DNA of 64,000 nt from Portunus trituberculatus (GCF_017591435.1 NC_059283.1:11855945-11919944), one strand, 5' to 3'. Positions 1 to 10,030 are shown, counted from the stretch's first letter. Notes: generated by a model not told the origin, from the letters alone. Made by a program: numbers and translations.

Positions 1-106
1 GTCAATCTTCACTATTTTAATCCCCCACATAAGTTTCTGAAGCTGTATAAAAATCATCAAATAGTAAGCAGAATATGATAATGTGCCATGGTACTGAAGG
101 GATTAA
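1..106 (+). mobile_element. piggyBac-like MITE, 5' part cut by window edge
   Basis: This is the right-hand half of the ~210-bp MITE family described at 28034. It carries the internal landmarks 'cccccacataagtttctgaa' and 'atagtaagcagaat' and ends in the terminal repeat GGTACTGAAGGGATTAA. It lies 27 bp from an oppositely oriented copy, so the two are arranged tail to tail. Confidence 0.75.
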
Positions 107-133
107 CTTTCCTCTTTTCTACCTCCAGTTCTT

Positions 134-346
134 CTAACCCCTTCAGTACCATGACACGTTTCCGTATTCATTCTGCTTACTATTTGGTGATTTTCTACAG
201 CTTCAGACACTTATGTAGGGATTAGAATAGTGAAGACTGTGGCCATTAATCTTCTGACTTCCATTGATCCTTCCTAATATCAATAAAATCGTCTAATCGT
301 ACCACAAAACTTATAGAAAAATGCGTTCCAGTACTGAAGGGGTTAA
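134..346 (-). mobile_element. piggyBac-like MITE, full length
   Basis: The copy is full length and inverted relative to the first one. It opens with CTAACCCCTTCAGTACCATG and closes with CCAGTACTGAAGGGGTTAA, so both terminal inverted repeats are present. The left flank is CTAA rather than TTAA, which suggests mutation of the target duplication. Confidence 0.8.
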
Positions 347-482
347 GAGGGAAGTTTCAAGACATTAAATTTTGTTCCTGTCTTTCGGCTAATTCTTTAC
401 CAGTCTTTTAGGAAACTTGCATTTGAAGTGGGCATTAATTTTTCTGTTCCCCTTGGCAAGTTTCCCTCTTGTGTAAAAATAA
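347..482 (+). mobile_element. Non-LTR retrotransposon 3' UTR fragment (family 1)
   Basis: The stretch reads 'aagagggaagtttcaagaca' and then a pyrimidine-rich tail ending 'tggcaagtttccctcttgtg'. It matches the reverse complement of the segment at 10137-10430 and the plus-strand element at 58105, so it is the 3' end of the same LINE-like family. It abuts the preceding MITE directly. Confidence 0.5.
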
Positions 483-599
483 ACTCCAGTATTCTCATTT
501 ACGATCCTTCTATTCCCAGTCAGCAAGTCATTCATGTGTCCTTCCAGTGACCTGTGGCCTTTCAGATCCTTCACTAGTCCTGTTTTCTCTTAAGGACTT

Positions 600-1080
600 C
601 AAGGTCATTGGTGTCATTTTTTTTATGGTTCTCGTTTTCTTTCACCTTTATTTGTATTTGTTATTTTGTTTATTTATTTCCTTTAGGTTTCTTGGTTTTT
701 GGAAGTCTATTTCTTATCCTATTTTTATCATTGTTGTCGTTATCATTGTTCTTGTCATTGTTATCTTCATCCTTCTTCCTTCTTTTCTTCTTTTTCTTCT
801 ACTTTTTCTTCTTCTTCTTTTTCTTCTTCTTCTTCTTCTTCTTCTTCTTCTTCTTCTTCTTCTTCTTCTTCTTCTTCTTCTTCTTCTTCTTCTTCTTCTT
901 CTTCTTCTTCTTCTTCTTCTTCTTCTTCTTCTTCTTCTTCTTCTTCTTCTTCTTCTTCTTCTTCTTCTTCTTCTTCTTCTTCTTCTTTTTCTTTTTTTCT
1001 TCTTCTTTCTCTTCTTCTACCTCATCCTTTTCGTCTTCTTCCTCTTCTTTTTCTCTCCTCCTCCTCTAACTCTTCCTCTC
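600..1080. repeat. (CTT)n microsatellite in a pyrimidine-rich block
   Basis: A nearly uninterrupted CTT tract (about 821-986) sits inside a pyrimidine-rich block of ~480 bp. Long open frames here encode only Leu, Phe or Ser runs and are artefacts. From about 1080 to 1320 the strand remains C/T-rich but is not strictly repetitive. Confidence 0.95.
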
Positions 1081-1456
1081 ATCGCTCCTGCAACAACTAT
1101 GACATTCCCACACAGTCTTGTTCTTCCACCTCATCTTCCCTTTCTCTCTCCCATCTTTCTCCTTTCCTGGTCCTGTTACTCCCCTTTCTCCTCATCTTCC
1201 TTGTCCTCTTCTTCCTTTTACACCCTCCTGGACCTTTTATTTCCTTCCTCCCGTCAGCATTTTTTTCCTCTCTCTTTTCCTGTTTTTTTGTCGGGGGGGT
1301 CCTGTCTTGGCCAACCTCGTACCCTGAAAGCGTGCGTAGCGGTGGTGTGGTCGACAGGGAGAGTCTGAATGCACGTACCGAGACCCCACAGCTTAGTGAA
1401 GAGTGAAATTGCAAGTGTCAAGAGCAAGTCAGAGAAACAGAGGAAGTGGAGATGGG

Positions 1457-1680
<224 letters not shown>

Positions 1681-1773
1681 AATGAGCAAAACTGAACATA
1701 ACTGATGAAACCAATAAGTGATAAGACAGAGAAAAGTAAACGTGACAGTGATATAGAGTGAAACAGGTCAAAA

Positions 1774-1834
1774 GAAGAAGAAGAAGAAGAAGAAAAAAAA
1801 AAAAAAAAAAGAAGAAGAAGAAGAAGAAGAAGAA
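1774..1834. repeat. (AAG)n with central poly-A
   Basis: AAG repeats flank an A-rich centre. Confidence 0.9.
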
Positions 1835-1924
1835 ATTTATTACCCATTTTACAAAAGTTATTACTCATGTACATTATAAGACTTAGTGTAGCCAGGGAGT
1901 GAATTTTATGCCTTACAGACGATG

Positions 1925-2123
1925 TTAACCCCTTCAGTACCATGACGCTTCATTCTGCTTATGGTGATTTTATACAGCTTCAGGAACGGATGTGGGGGAT
2001 TAGAATAAGACTGTGCCCACTAATCTTCCGACCTCCATAGACCCTTCCTAATTAATGTCAATAAAATCGTCTAATGGCACACAAATCTCAAGGTAAAAAT
2101 GTGTCCCAGTATTGAATGGTAAT
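1925..2123 (-). mobile_element. piggyBac-like MITE, decayed right end
   Basis: The left end is TTAACCCCTTCAGTACCATG. The body has small deletions, and the right end has decayed to 'ccagtattgaatggtaa' with the final TTAA lost. Confidence 0.75.
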
Positions 2124-2352
2124 AGTGTTCCATAAGGCGTGTGTTAGTCAAGGTCCTTCTGTGGTTGGTAATACTGTGCAGGTGTGTTGAATAGGAGAGG
2201 TGTTGCAGGCAGGTGTGTTCTCTGTTGTGTGTTGAGTCTGTGAGGTAAGTCGTGTGTGTTGTGTTGTGTTGCACTGCTTGGTTGGTGGTGCTTGTGGTGA
2301 TGAGTGCTTTTGTGTTACTTGTGTTGGAATGTCTTGTCTTGCCTGTGTCTTA

Positions 2353-2577
2353 TCGTGGTACAGTGGAACCATGAGTGCTTTGGGGTCCGAGGGGTCTCCA
2401 AACGCACGGGTTCGAATCCTGTCCACGTTCCGAGTGTAGGTTGGGCTTCCTCACTCGGGGCAACGGTTTCCTAGCGGATGGGCTTTGAGATAGTAGGTAC
2501 CCCAAAAAGTATCTCTTTTAGCCCATAAATTGCCGTGAAAAACCCCACATGATATAAATAAAGAAAAAAATAAAAAA
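2353..2577 (+). mobile_element. tRNA-derived SINE (family A)
   Basis: The head resembles a tRNA gene: a box A-like TGGTACAGTGG near the start, then a box B match GGTTCGAATCC at about 2409-2419, about 50 bp downstream. A non-tRNA body follows ('gttgggcttcctcactcggg', 'tagcccataaattgccgtga'), and the element ends in an A-rich tail. Related copies lie at 9541, 17266 (minus) and 22970, with a tail fragment at 31424. The head is not a working tRNA because no anticodon arm or acceptor stem is preserved. Internal pol III promoters of this kind drive SINE transcription. Confidence 0.85.
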
Positions 2578-2617
2578 ATCTCAAGGTAAAACTGTGTCCC
2601 AGTACTGAAAGGGTTAA
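2577..2617 (-). mobile_element. piggyBac-like MITE terminal fragment
   Basis: Only the terminal ~40 bp remain ('caaggtaaaactgtgtccc' then CAGTACTGAAAGGGTTAA). It abuts the SINE, so the SINE may have inserted into or beside this MITE. It also forms the outer part of the inverted duplication at 2590-2812. Confidence 0.65.
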
Positions 2618-2812
2618 AGGTAAGAGCGATTTCAGCATATTTAAGTTTTTGCAGCGTCTTTTCTCTTTGTCTAATTAATTATTTCTCTTCAACATTGGGA
2701 CTCTTACTGTTCAAGAGCAACAATTAATTAGACAAATAGAAAAGACAGCAAAAACTTAATAATGGTGAAGTCACTCATGCCTTTAACGTCATCAGTAGGA
2801 CACAAATTTATA
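2590..2812. repeat. Fold-back inverted duplication, ~90-bp arms
   Basis: The inner arms 2641-2680 and 2722-2759 are reverse complements with only a few mismatches, separated by a 41-nt loop. Similarity continues outward: 'gctgaaatcgctct' (reverse complement of the left side) against 'ggtgaagtcactca', then the MITE terminus 'cctttaaccctttcagta' against 'cctttaacgtcatcagta'. The duplicated segment therefore includes a piece of MITE. The fold could come from an inverted duplication event or from a fold-back element. Confidence 0.75.
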
Positions 2813-2871
2813 AGACTAAAATAATAAGTAATGAAATAAAATGCCGATATTTCACACAGGGACCTGAAAAA

Positions 2872-2920
2872 GAATAAGGAGGAGAAGGAGGAGGAGGAGA
2901 AAGAGGAAGAGGAAGGAGAC
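2872..2920. repeat. GGA-rich purine tract
   Basis: An imperfect GGA/GAA-rich stretch of about 50 bp. Confidence 0.6.
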
Positions 2921-2988
2921 ACTAAAAACACCAAAGAAAAGAGTATTTTATCTTGAAGTTAAGGAAAGATTATATAGTGTTAGGAAAA

Positions 2989-2990
<2 letters not shown>

Positions 2991-3067
<77 letters not shown>
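2991..3067. repeat. (TC)n microsatellite
   Basis: A perfect TC tract, ~38 units. Confidence 0.97.
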
Positions 3068-3068
<1 letters not shown>

Positions 3069-3368
3069 AGTCGAATGGTTGTAGTTGAAAAGTGTTGTTA
3101 TCGTCTTGAAAAATCGAAATAGAATGAAGATGGACGGGAGTTTCAGGACACGAGCTTGTTCTCCTTTATTGTTTCCTCTTCTCTTCCTCTTCTCTTTCTC
3201 TCTTACTTCTCTTCTCTATTTCCTCTCTTCTCTCTCTTCCAGTCTCTTCCTCTTTCGCTTTATCTTGTTTTTGTTGCTTTTTCCGTTTCTATTTTTACTT
3301 TATTCTATTTTTTCTCCTCTTTTTTCTCCTTCTTCTTATTTTCCATATTTCTCTGTTTCTGGATGTTA

Positions 3369-3518
<150 letters not shown>

Positions 3519-3694
3519 TGTTTTGTTTTCTTCCCATTCCATGTTTCTCTTTTCTTTCTTTGTTTTTTTCTTCTTCTTTCTCTTGTTCACTTTTCTTTAT
3601 CACTTTTTCTTTCCTTTCTTTTATTCTTCTTTCGATTTTTTTCCTTCTTGTTTTCTTTATTTCTGTTCTTCCTACATTCATTTCCTTTAGGTTA

Positions 3695-3831
<137 letters not shown>

Positions 3832-4064
3832 ACATCTTAATCTTCTCTCACACACTCTCTAGGGAAGAAAATAATTGTGGGAAGGAAAAAATCTCACGGT
3901 CTCGCTGTGAAAATATTCCTGCACGTGACCCTGTGGTGTGTTCCTTTGCCCTTCCTTGTTTCCACCTTGTCTTGGGATTTGTTTTACGTATTAATTTGTT
4001 TCCTGTAAAGTTGGGGAAGATTGCACCTCGATTTATTCATATTTTTCACCTTTGTCTTGCTAGG

Positions 4065-4310
4065 TTTTGTTAGTTTAGGTTAGGTTGGGTTAGGTTTAGG
4101 TTAGGTTAGGTTAGGTTAGTTTAGCTCAGGTGTAAGTTTAATTAGGTTAGGGTAGGTTAGGTTAGCTCAGGTGTAAGTTAGGTTAGGTTAGGTTAGGTTA
4201 GGTTAGCTCAAATGTAAGTAAGGGTCATGTGAAGTTAGTTAGGTTTGGTTAGCTTAAGATTTTGTTAGGTTAAGTTAGGTTAGGTTAGGTTAAGTTAGTT
4301 TATGTTAGAT
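4065..4310 (+). repeat. Interstitial telomere-like TTAGG tract
   Basis: Runs of TTAGG (for example GGTTAGGTTAGGTTAGGTTA) are interspersed with variants (TTAGT, TTGGG, TTAAG). The phrase 'agctcaggtgtaagtt' occurs twice, with a third, variant copy 'agctcaaatgtaagta'. TTAGG is the ancestral arthropod telomere repeat. This copy is degenerate and flanked by ordinary sequence, so it is interstitial, not a chromosome end. Confidence 0.85.
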
Positions 4311-4361
4311 AATTATAAATGAGATAAGTAATAATAACAGGAAGAGAAGCAGCACTAGTTA

Positions 4362-4372
4362 AATGTTTATTA

Positions 4373-4430
<58 letters not shown>

Positions 4431-4473
4431 CATTATTATTATCATTATTATTATTGTTATTATCATTACTATT

Positions 4474-4505
<32 letters not shown>

Positions 4506-4510
4506 CATTA
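4362..4510. repeat. (ATT)n microsatellite with GTT/ATC variants
   Basis: ATT trinucleotides with scattered CATT and GTT interruptions. Confidence 0.95.
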
Positions 4511-4574
4511 CAGTTCCTCGTCTTTCAAGTCTTTTTCGATTAAATCTTCTGGAGCGAATGTGATGTAATTTAAG

Positions 4575-4576
<2 letters not shown>

Positions 4577-4648
<72 letters not shown>

Positions 4649-4720
4649 CATCCAGCCCTCCCTCTCCCTCCTTCCTTCCTTCCCTCTCTCCCCACCTCTT
4701 CTTTTCTTTCTTTCTCTCCT
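4577..4720. repeat. (CT)n then CCTT/CCCT-rich tract
   Basis: A perfect CT tract to 4646, then imperfect CCCT and CCTT repeats to about 4720. Confidence 0.9.
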
Positions 4721-5029
4721 TTCCCTCTCTCCCTTTGTTTTCCGTGCCACTGCAGCGCAAACTTGGAGATATTATGAAAGTTTGTGTTGATCTGAAGTGT
4801 ACTCCAGGGCGAGGAGAAGGACCGTTGCCTTAAATTTTTGTTATCTGCTCTGCCGCTCCTGGGAAAGACTTTTGGGGAGAAGGGCGAGGTGGTGGCGGTG
4901 GTGGTGGTGGTGGTGATAGCGGGTCAGATAGCGGTGGTCGATTTTGTGGTCGTTTTATGGTCGGTTTGGTCGTTTTTCGGGGTTCCAGTGGTTCATGTAG
5001 TGTTTTTTATGGTAGGATAAGTTGCTTTG

Positions 5030-5755
5030 TTGTGGTTGTGATTGTTGTTTTTGTGGTCGTGGTTGAAGTTTTTATGGTTTTGCTGGTTGTTTTGTGGTTG
5101 TGGTAGTATTTATTGGTGGTTGTTTGTAGTGGTAGTGGTAGTTTAATTTGGGTGGTTGTAAAGGTCGTTTCTGTTGTCGGTGGTTGAAGTTTTTACGGTT
5201 TTGCTGGTTGTTTTGTAGTCGTAATAGTGGTTGTTATAGTGTTCGTGGTAGTTTGTGTGGCTTTCTGTGGTTGTAATGGTCGTTTCTGTGGTCGTAGTTG
5301 GAGTTTTTGTGGTTGTGGTGGTTGTCTTGTAGTCGTAGTAATAGTTTTGGTGGTAGTTTGCAGTGGCAGCAGTGGCAGTGGTAGTTTATGGCTTTTTGTG
5401 GTTGTAATGGTCGTTTTGTGGTCGTAGTTGGAGTTTCTGTGGTTGTGGTAGTTGTCTTGTAGTCGTAGTAGTAGTTTTTGGTGGTGGTTTGCAGTGGTAG
5501 TGGTAGTTTATGGCTTTTTGTGGTTTAATTGTCGTTTCTGTGGTCGTAGTTGGAGTTTCTGTGGTTTTGGTGGTTATCTTGTAGTCGTAGTAGTACTTTT
5601 GGAGGCTGTTTGTAGTGGTAATTTATGTGGTTTTTATGGTTTTAATGGTCGTTTTTGTGGTCATAATTGGAGTTTCTGTGATTGTGGTGGTTATCTTGTA
5701 GTCGTAGTAGTAGTTTTTTTTTTCTGGGGGTAGTAATGGTCGTTTCAGTGGTCGT
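5030..5755. repeat. Minisatellite, ~120-bp unit, about six copies
   Basis: The phrase 'cgtagttggagttt' or close variants ('cgtggttgaagttt') recurs near 5063, 5184, 5299, 5429, 5550 and 5668. The spacing is therefore 115-130 bp. Units are G/T-rich on the plus strand and carry 'ggtcgtttctgtggtcgtag'. Open frames of 60-93 codons read Val/Gly/Cys-rich repeats and are not credible genes. Confidence 0.85.
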
Positions 5756-6254
5756 ATTGATTGGTTGTTTTCGTACTGGTCAATTTTTATCTACTTTTTC
5801 TATTTGTAATGTCTTTTTTTTTTCTCTTGTACCTTCAATGATAGTTTGGTGGTTGTAATGGTAAGCTTTGATGCCTCTAATACTTTCTAAATAGCCCTAA
5901 TGGTGATTTTGGTGTTGTATTAATAGTTTTCATTAGCAAAGTAGTCATTTTTTTTCTTATAGTAATGGTAGTCGTATTCTTTCTCCCTGTCCACGAACTT
6001 TCACTACCCAGGAATCGTTGTTCGTTCACCCTGCATTCATTGGTTCGTAAAATGAGAAGAATTTTCCATCACTCCGACAGAGGAAAGGCTTCAAATAAAT
6101 CACTGCAACGCACATTGGCAGATTATAAAAAGAAGCCTTGGTTGTGAGCTTTTTTTCCTTTCTTTCCTTTCTGCCTCAGTGTCCCAATACCATACACGTG
6201 CTCAAAGATTTTTCGTTCCCTGTAATGAGTATGAGTTTTTCCCTCTTGTTGTAT

Positions 6255-6840
6255 GGAAAGGAAAGGAACAAGTCTCGAATGTGGAAATAGTGGGCATGTA
6301 CAGAAAGGTCAACTAAAGAGACTGGATGATATAAATGTTTTCTTCTCATCGTATGGAGAAATGAAACAGACTTATCACATTACTGGAAACAGAGAGGATG
6401 TACAGAAAGAAGTATATGAAGTATATGGATGTATGGAGAAATGAAACAGACTTATCACATTACTGGATAGGAAGAAGAATAGAACAATGGAAAGAGACTG
6501 GATGATATAAACCTTTTCCTTCACATTTGTCCTTATTTAATTGGGAGGTATTGAGGCATTTGCTCTCTAATTTTGGCTGACGCTTTTCCACTTCTTAGAG
6601 AGCCAGCACTCAAGAAGGCATTTTTCTTTGATATTTTCTTTTTGTCTACCCTTAGCTGGCCCTCTTCCCTACATAAAAGAAAGCATCGTATGGAGAAATG
6701 AAACAGACTTATTGCATTACTGGAAACAGAAGGAGTGTACAGAAGAGAAATATATGGATGGAATAGAAAGAAGAATAGAACAACAGAAGGTGGAAGTAAA
6801 GCAAATGACGAGAGATGGAGAGGTGTGACAGTACATGATC
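6255..6840 (+). repeat. Cluster of duplicated unknown sequence
   Basis: The phrase 'gtatggagaaatgaaacaga' occurs at about 6352, 6431 and 6690, and 'aaagagactggatgatataa' at about 6315 and 6490. Short open frames (63 and 66 codons) read through it, for example 'WRNETDLLHYWK'. I do not recognise them. It could be a decayed retroelement coding segment or a local duplication. Confidence 0.55.
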
Positions 6841-6946
6841 ACCAGCGTCTGTAAGGTCACGCCACTTTGATAGATAGATATGCAGTAGAGTTTATGTTGA
6901 AATGCAGTGATTTCCTTTCAATATATCGATGAAAACAGTGCAGCCA

Positions 6947-7135
6947 TTAACCCCTTCAATACTGGGACACATTTTTATCTTCAAATTTGTGTACGATCAG
7001 ACCGTTTTATTGACATTATGAAGCGTCTATGGAGATCAGAACATTAATGACCAGTCTTCACTAACTCAATACCCGACATGAGTTTCTGAAGCTTTATAGA
7101 ATCACCAAATAGTAAGCAAAATTGATATAGAGACT
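6947..7135 (+). mobile_element. piggyBac-like MITE, right end missing
   Basis: It begins TTAACCCCTTCAATACTGGG and runs through the internal landmarks to 'aatagtaagcaaaattgata'. The right terminal repeat is absent where the 31-bp repeat starts. Confidence 0.75.
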
Positions 7136-7138
7136 CGT

Positions 7139-7213
7139 GCTTTGAGGGCATTTTAAGACCGTTTGGCGTGTTTTGAGGGCATTTCAAGACAGTTTGACAT
7201 GTTTTGAGGGCAT
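7139..7213. repeat. 31-bp tandem repeat, ~2.5 copies
   Basis: Units of the form 'tgttttgagggcatttcaag' plus about 11 bases repeat three times, the last truncated at the junction with a second MITE piece. The repeat sits exactly between two partial MITEs. Confidence 0.75.
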
Positions 7214-7368
7214 TTTATTGGCATTAGAAAAGGTCTATGGAAGTCAGGAGATTAATAATCACAGTTTTTACTATTTCAGTCCCCCACATGAGTTTCTGAA
7301 GTTGTAAAAAGTCACCGAATAGTAAGCAGAATGAATATGGAAACGCGTCATTGTACTGAAGAGGTTAA
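7211..7368 (+). mobile_element. piggyBac-like MITE, left end missing
   Basis: It starts internally at 'attttattggcattagaaa' and ends 'cattgtactgaagaggttaa'. Together with the partial copy at 6947 it could be one element expanded by an internal tandem duplication. Confidence 0.75.
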
Positions 7369-7498
7369 GATCCTCCCTGTCCGCACCTTACAGAGCACTT
7401 GGTAGGGAAAGTTCTTGTCAATGGCAGCTCTTCACACGTCTTCCACACACATGTCTCTTACGTTCTCTTGTGCCTGTGTGAGACTTGGATATAGAGTA

Positions 7499-7770
7499 AG
7501 GAAGCTGTGAGAACCCGCCAGGCATACACGAGTCTGTCTCTACGTGATATATGTTTCCACGGATTATCCTCATCTGTAAAAATGCATTGTTTTATTCACA
7601 GTGGTGGTGGTGGTGGTGGTGGTGGTGGTGGTCTTTGTAGCCTTTATCATGTGCAGTTCCCTAATGATTCAGCACTAACAACGTGATTACTGAGTGTATT
7701 TTCACTCACCACTTTTTCAAAACCAGTCCCTTCCTATCTCTCTTTTTTTAGATATAACATTCGTCTCTCT
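7499..7770 (-). mobile_element. Non-LTR retrotransposon 3' end (family 2), interrupted by (GGT)n
   Basis: The segment aligns by eye with 9777-10030: 'gaagctgtgagaacccgcca' against 'gaagctgcaaagagccatta', and 'ttccctaatgattcagcact' against 'tttcctaatgattcaccacc'. A (GGT)n tract occupies 7601-7631. Coding content on the minus strand is too decayed to read. Confidence 0.6.
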
Positions 7771-7974
7771 TCTCTTTAGTTTTCTTCTGCATCTTTCATC
7801 CACTTAATCCGGAGCCAGCCCACTGTTCACCCACCTCACATCCACCTGTTTCTTCTTAGCGATACAAAAAAGATTGTGAATAGGTATCTAGGATGGACTG
7901 GGGGCATTAACGAAGGTAGGATAGATAGAGAACTGGCTGGAAGGGATAGTGATGAGTAGAATAGTAGAATAGCT

Positions 7975-7978
<4 letters not shown>

Positions 7979-8017
<39 letters not shown>

Positions 8018-8030
8018 TGTGTGTGTGTGT
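7979..8030. repeat. (GA)n followed by (GT)n
   Basis: A compound dinucleotide tract. Confidence 0.95.
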
Positions 8031-8323
8031 CTACCAATCTAGCAATGCATTCCTTTACTGGTGACGATGGTGGCATTACTAGTGAAAAGATCAGTGAAGT
8101 GTAGTAACGTGGTGAGGTGAGGCAGTGGTGGTGTTGTAAGTGGAAAGGATCAGTGCAGCGGAGCGTTCCCCCCTGCCGGACACGCCCTCTCAGTGGTGCT
8201 AATCCTCCGCGGGAACACACCGGCGTGCTCTCAGACTCCTCGAGGGAAGGGAAGAACTGAAGCCTTAAATCACTTAGTGGCAAATCTCGAGTTTTTGAAG
8301 ATTGATAGACGAATGAACCCTTC

Positions 8324-8324
<1 letters not shown>

Positions 8325-8378
<54 letters not shown>
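8325..8378. repeat. (GT)n microsatellite
   Basis: A perfect GT tract, ~27 units. Confidence 0.97.
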
Positions 8379-8379
<1 letters not shown>

Positions 8380-8399
8380 ATTATTTTAGTCAAGCTTGC

Positions 8400-8607
8400 A
8401 CCTTTTACACAAAGAAACTATCGATATATATTTTTGCCGTGTTTTAAGTGTGTGTTTATAATAATTTTTTTTAATTTGTGGAGTGTGGTTTAGCTGAATT
8501 TCAAAATATGTTGGTTTTAAAAGCTTTCTTTCTTATGTTTTGAGAAATATTGTATTGTGTAGAAAAAAAAAACTGTGGTCAATAAACTATCTATCTATCT
8601 ATCTATC

Positions 8608-8608
<1 letters not shown>
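8400..8608 (+). mobile_element. Retroelement 3' end with (CTAT)n tail
   Basis: The stretch ends CTGTGGTCAATAAA followed by (CTAT)5. The same junction occurs in reverse complement at 59243-59283 (GATA repeats, then TATTTATTGACCACAGT). A polyadenylation-like AATAAA followed by a short tandem tail is typical of some non-LTR elements. Only the last ~25 bp are clearly shared, so the extent upstream is uncertain. Confidence 0.45.

Positions 8609-8672
<64 letters not shown>
8609..8672. repeat. (GT)n microsatellite
   Basis: A perfect GT tract directly following the CTAT tail, joined by CTGT units. Confidence 0.97.
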
Positions 8673-8674
<2 letters not shown>

Positions 8675-8970
8675 CGCTACCTATTAGTAAGTTACCTGTG
8701 TTTCTATTAATTTTACCTGTGTTTGTGATTACCTGTTTGTATTTTACCTGTACTTTGTGTTTATTTCTATTGTACTTTATCTGTATATATATTTATCTTT
8801 CCTGTATCTGTAATTGGCTATTTGTATTTTGCCTCTATTCATTTCTACAGGGCTGAGTGAATCCCGCCATGTTGTGTCTCGTAATGGGGAATTATGATAT
8901 TTGGTAATGAATACTGTATGTTATTTGCACGCACTACTTCGGGTAATGCACTCTACTCTAGTAAGCTATT

Positions 8971-8972
<2 letters not shown>

Positions 8973-9034
<62 letters not shown>

Positions 9035-9058
9035 CTAAGTGTGTGTGTCTGTGTGTGT
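8973..9058. repeat. (GT)n microsatellite with short interruption
   Basis: GT to about 9032, a short interruption ('gactaa'), then more GT. Confidence 0.97.
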
Positions 9059-9088
9059 CGTGACAGGAGCATCGCCACCATGTTCCAA

Positions 9089-9089
<1 letters not shown>

Positions 9090-9162
<73 letters not shown>
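9090..9162. repeat. (CT)n microsatellite
   Basis: A perfect CT tract, ~36 units. Confidence 0.97.
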
Positions 9163-9165
<3 letters not shown>

Positions 9166-9540
9166 GCCCGTCAGCACCTTTTTGAAGTGTTTTTATTTCC
9201 CCGCTAGTCAATATGTCCCTCTCAAAAAGGCCGCGGTATTTCCTGCTTGGCATGCGAAACACGAGACACCGCCTTGCCTGAATACTTTTATGCTCGGGTG
9301 ACAACGTAATTCCCTGTAAGTCAAGCGCGTTAGGCTGGCTGGCTTGGGTATGGATGAGGTGTAGTGGGGATGAGGGCGGTGCGTCACTTGGCGTTGTGGC
9401 GCAGTGGAGTGGGTTAAAGAATGTTATGGTGAGAGATGGTAAGGATGTCACAATAGAACCTTGTAAACACCATCAAAATCTCTGCTATGGTTGTAGTAAT
9501 AAATGAACGTTATTTTGGGTATGTGTCAATGTAATCATAG

Positions 9541-9760
9541 CCGTGGTACAGTGGAACCATGCGTGCTTTGGGGTCCAAGGGGTCTCCAAGTGCACAGGTT
9601 TGAATCCTGTCCACGGTCCGAGTGTAGGTTGGGCTTCCTCACTCGGGGCAACGGTTTCATAGCGGATGGACTTTGAGATAGGAGGTAACCCAAAAAGTAA
9701 CCCCTTTAGCCCATAAATTCCCATGAAAACCCACATGATATAAGTAAATAAAAAAAAAAC
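9541..9760 (+). mobile_element. tRNA-derived SINE (family A)
   Basis: The head has TGGTACAGTGGAACCATGCG and a box B variant GGTTTGAATCC. The body matches the copy at 2353 throughout and ends 'catgatataagtaaat' plus poly-A. The box B change (C to T) would weaken pol III use. Confidence 0.85.
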
Positions 9761-9776
9761 ATTAAACCTTCACGAT

Positions 9777-10030
9777 TTAAGAACATAAGGAAATATAGGA
9801 AGCTGCAAAGAGCCATTAGGCCTACACATATCTGCCTATTTTCCACTTACCATTCCCATCCATGAATTTCCCTAGTCTTTTAAAGTTTCCTAATGATTCA
9901 CCACCAACAACTGATTTCTGAGTCCATTCATATTCATCTGCCACTCTGAGAAAAAAACTCCTTCGTATCTCTTACTTAACCCAAACTTTCTCTCCAAGCT
10001 TGAACCCATAATTTCTTGTTCTCTCTTCAT
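9777..10030 (-). mobile_element. Non-LTR retrotransposon 3' end with RT C-terminal remnant (family 2)
   Basis: Read on the minus strand, 9944-9856 translates to VADEYEWTQKSVVGGESLG and continues NFKRLGKFMDG. That resembles the C-terminal tail after the reverse transcriptase of CR1/L2/Jockey-type LINEs (a W, then SxGSFKxxLDKFM). Upstream coding is broken by stops. The 3' UTR ends at the 'aagaacataaggaaatatag' phrase when viewed on the plus strand. A related copy is at 7499. The clade assignment is inference. Confidence 0.65.

Noticed and set aside
469..1406. Long open frames (up to 299 codons) across the CTT tract
   Set aside because: They translate a trinucleotide repeat into Leu, Phe or Ser runs in three frames at once and show no domain.
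2353..2420. tRNA gene in the family A element
   Set aside because: Only box A- and box B-like sequences are recognisable; no cloverleaf can be drawn, and several dispersed copies have the same tail.
4065..4310. True chromosome end
   Set aside because: The TTAGG runs are degenerate, short and flanked on both sides by tens of kilobases or by ordinary sequence.
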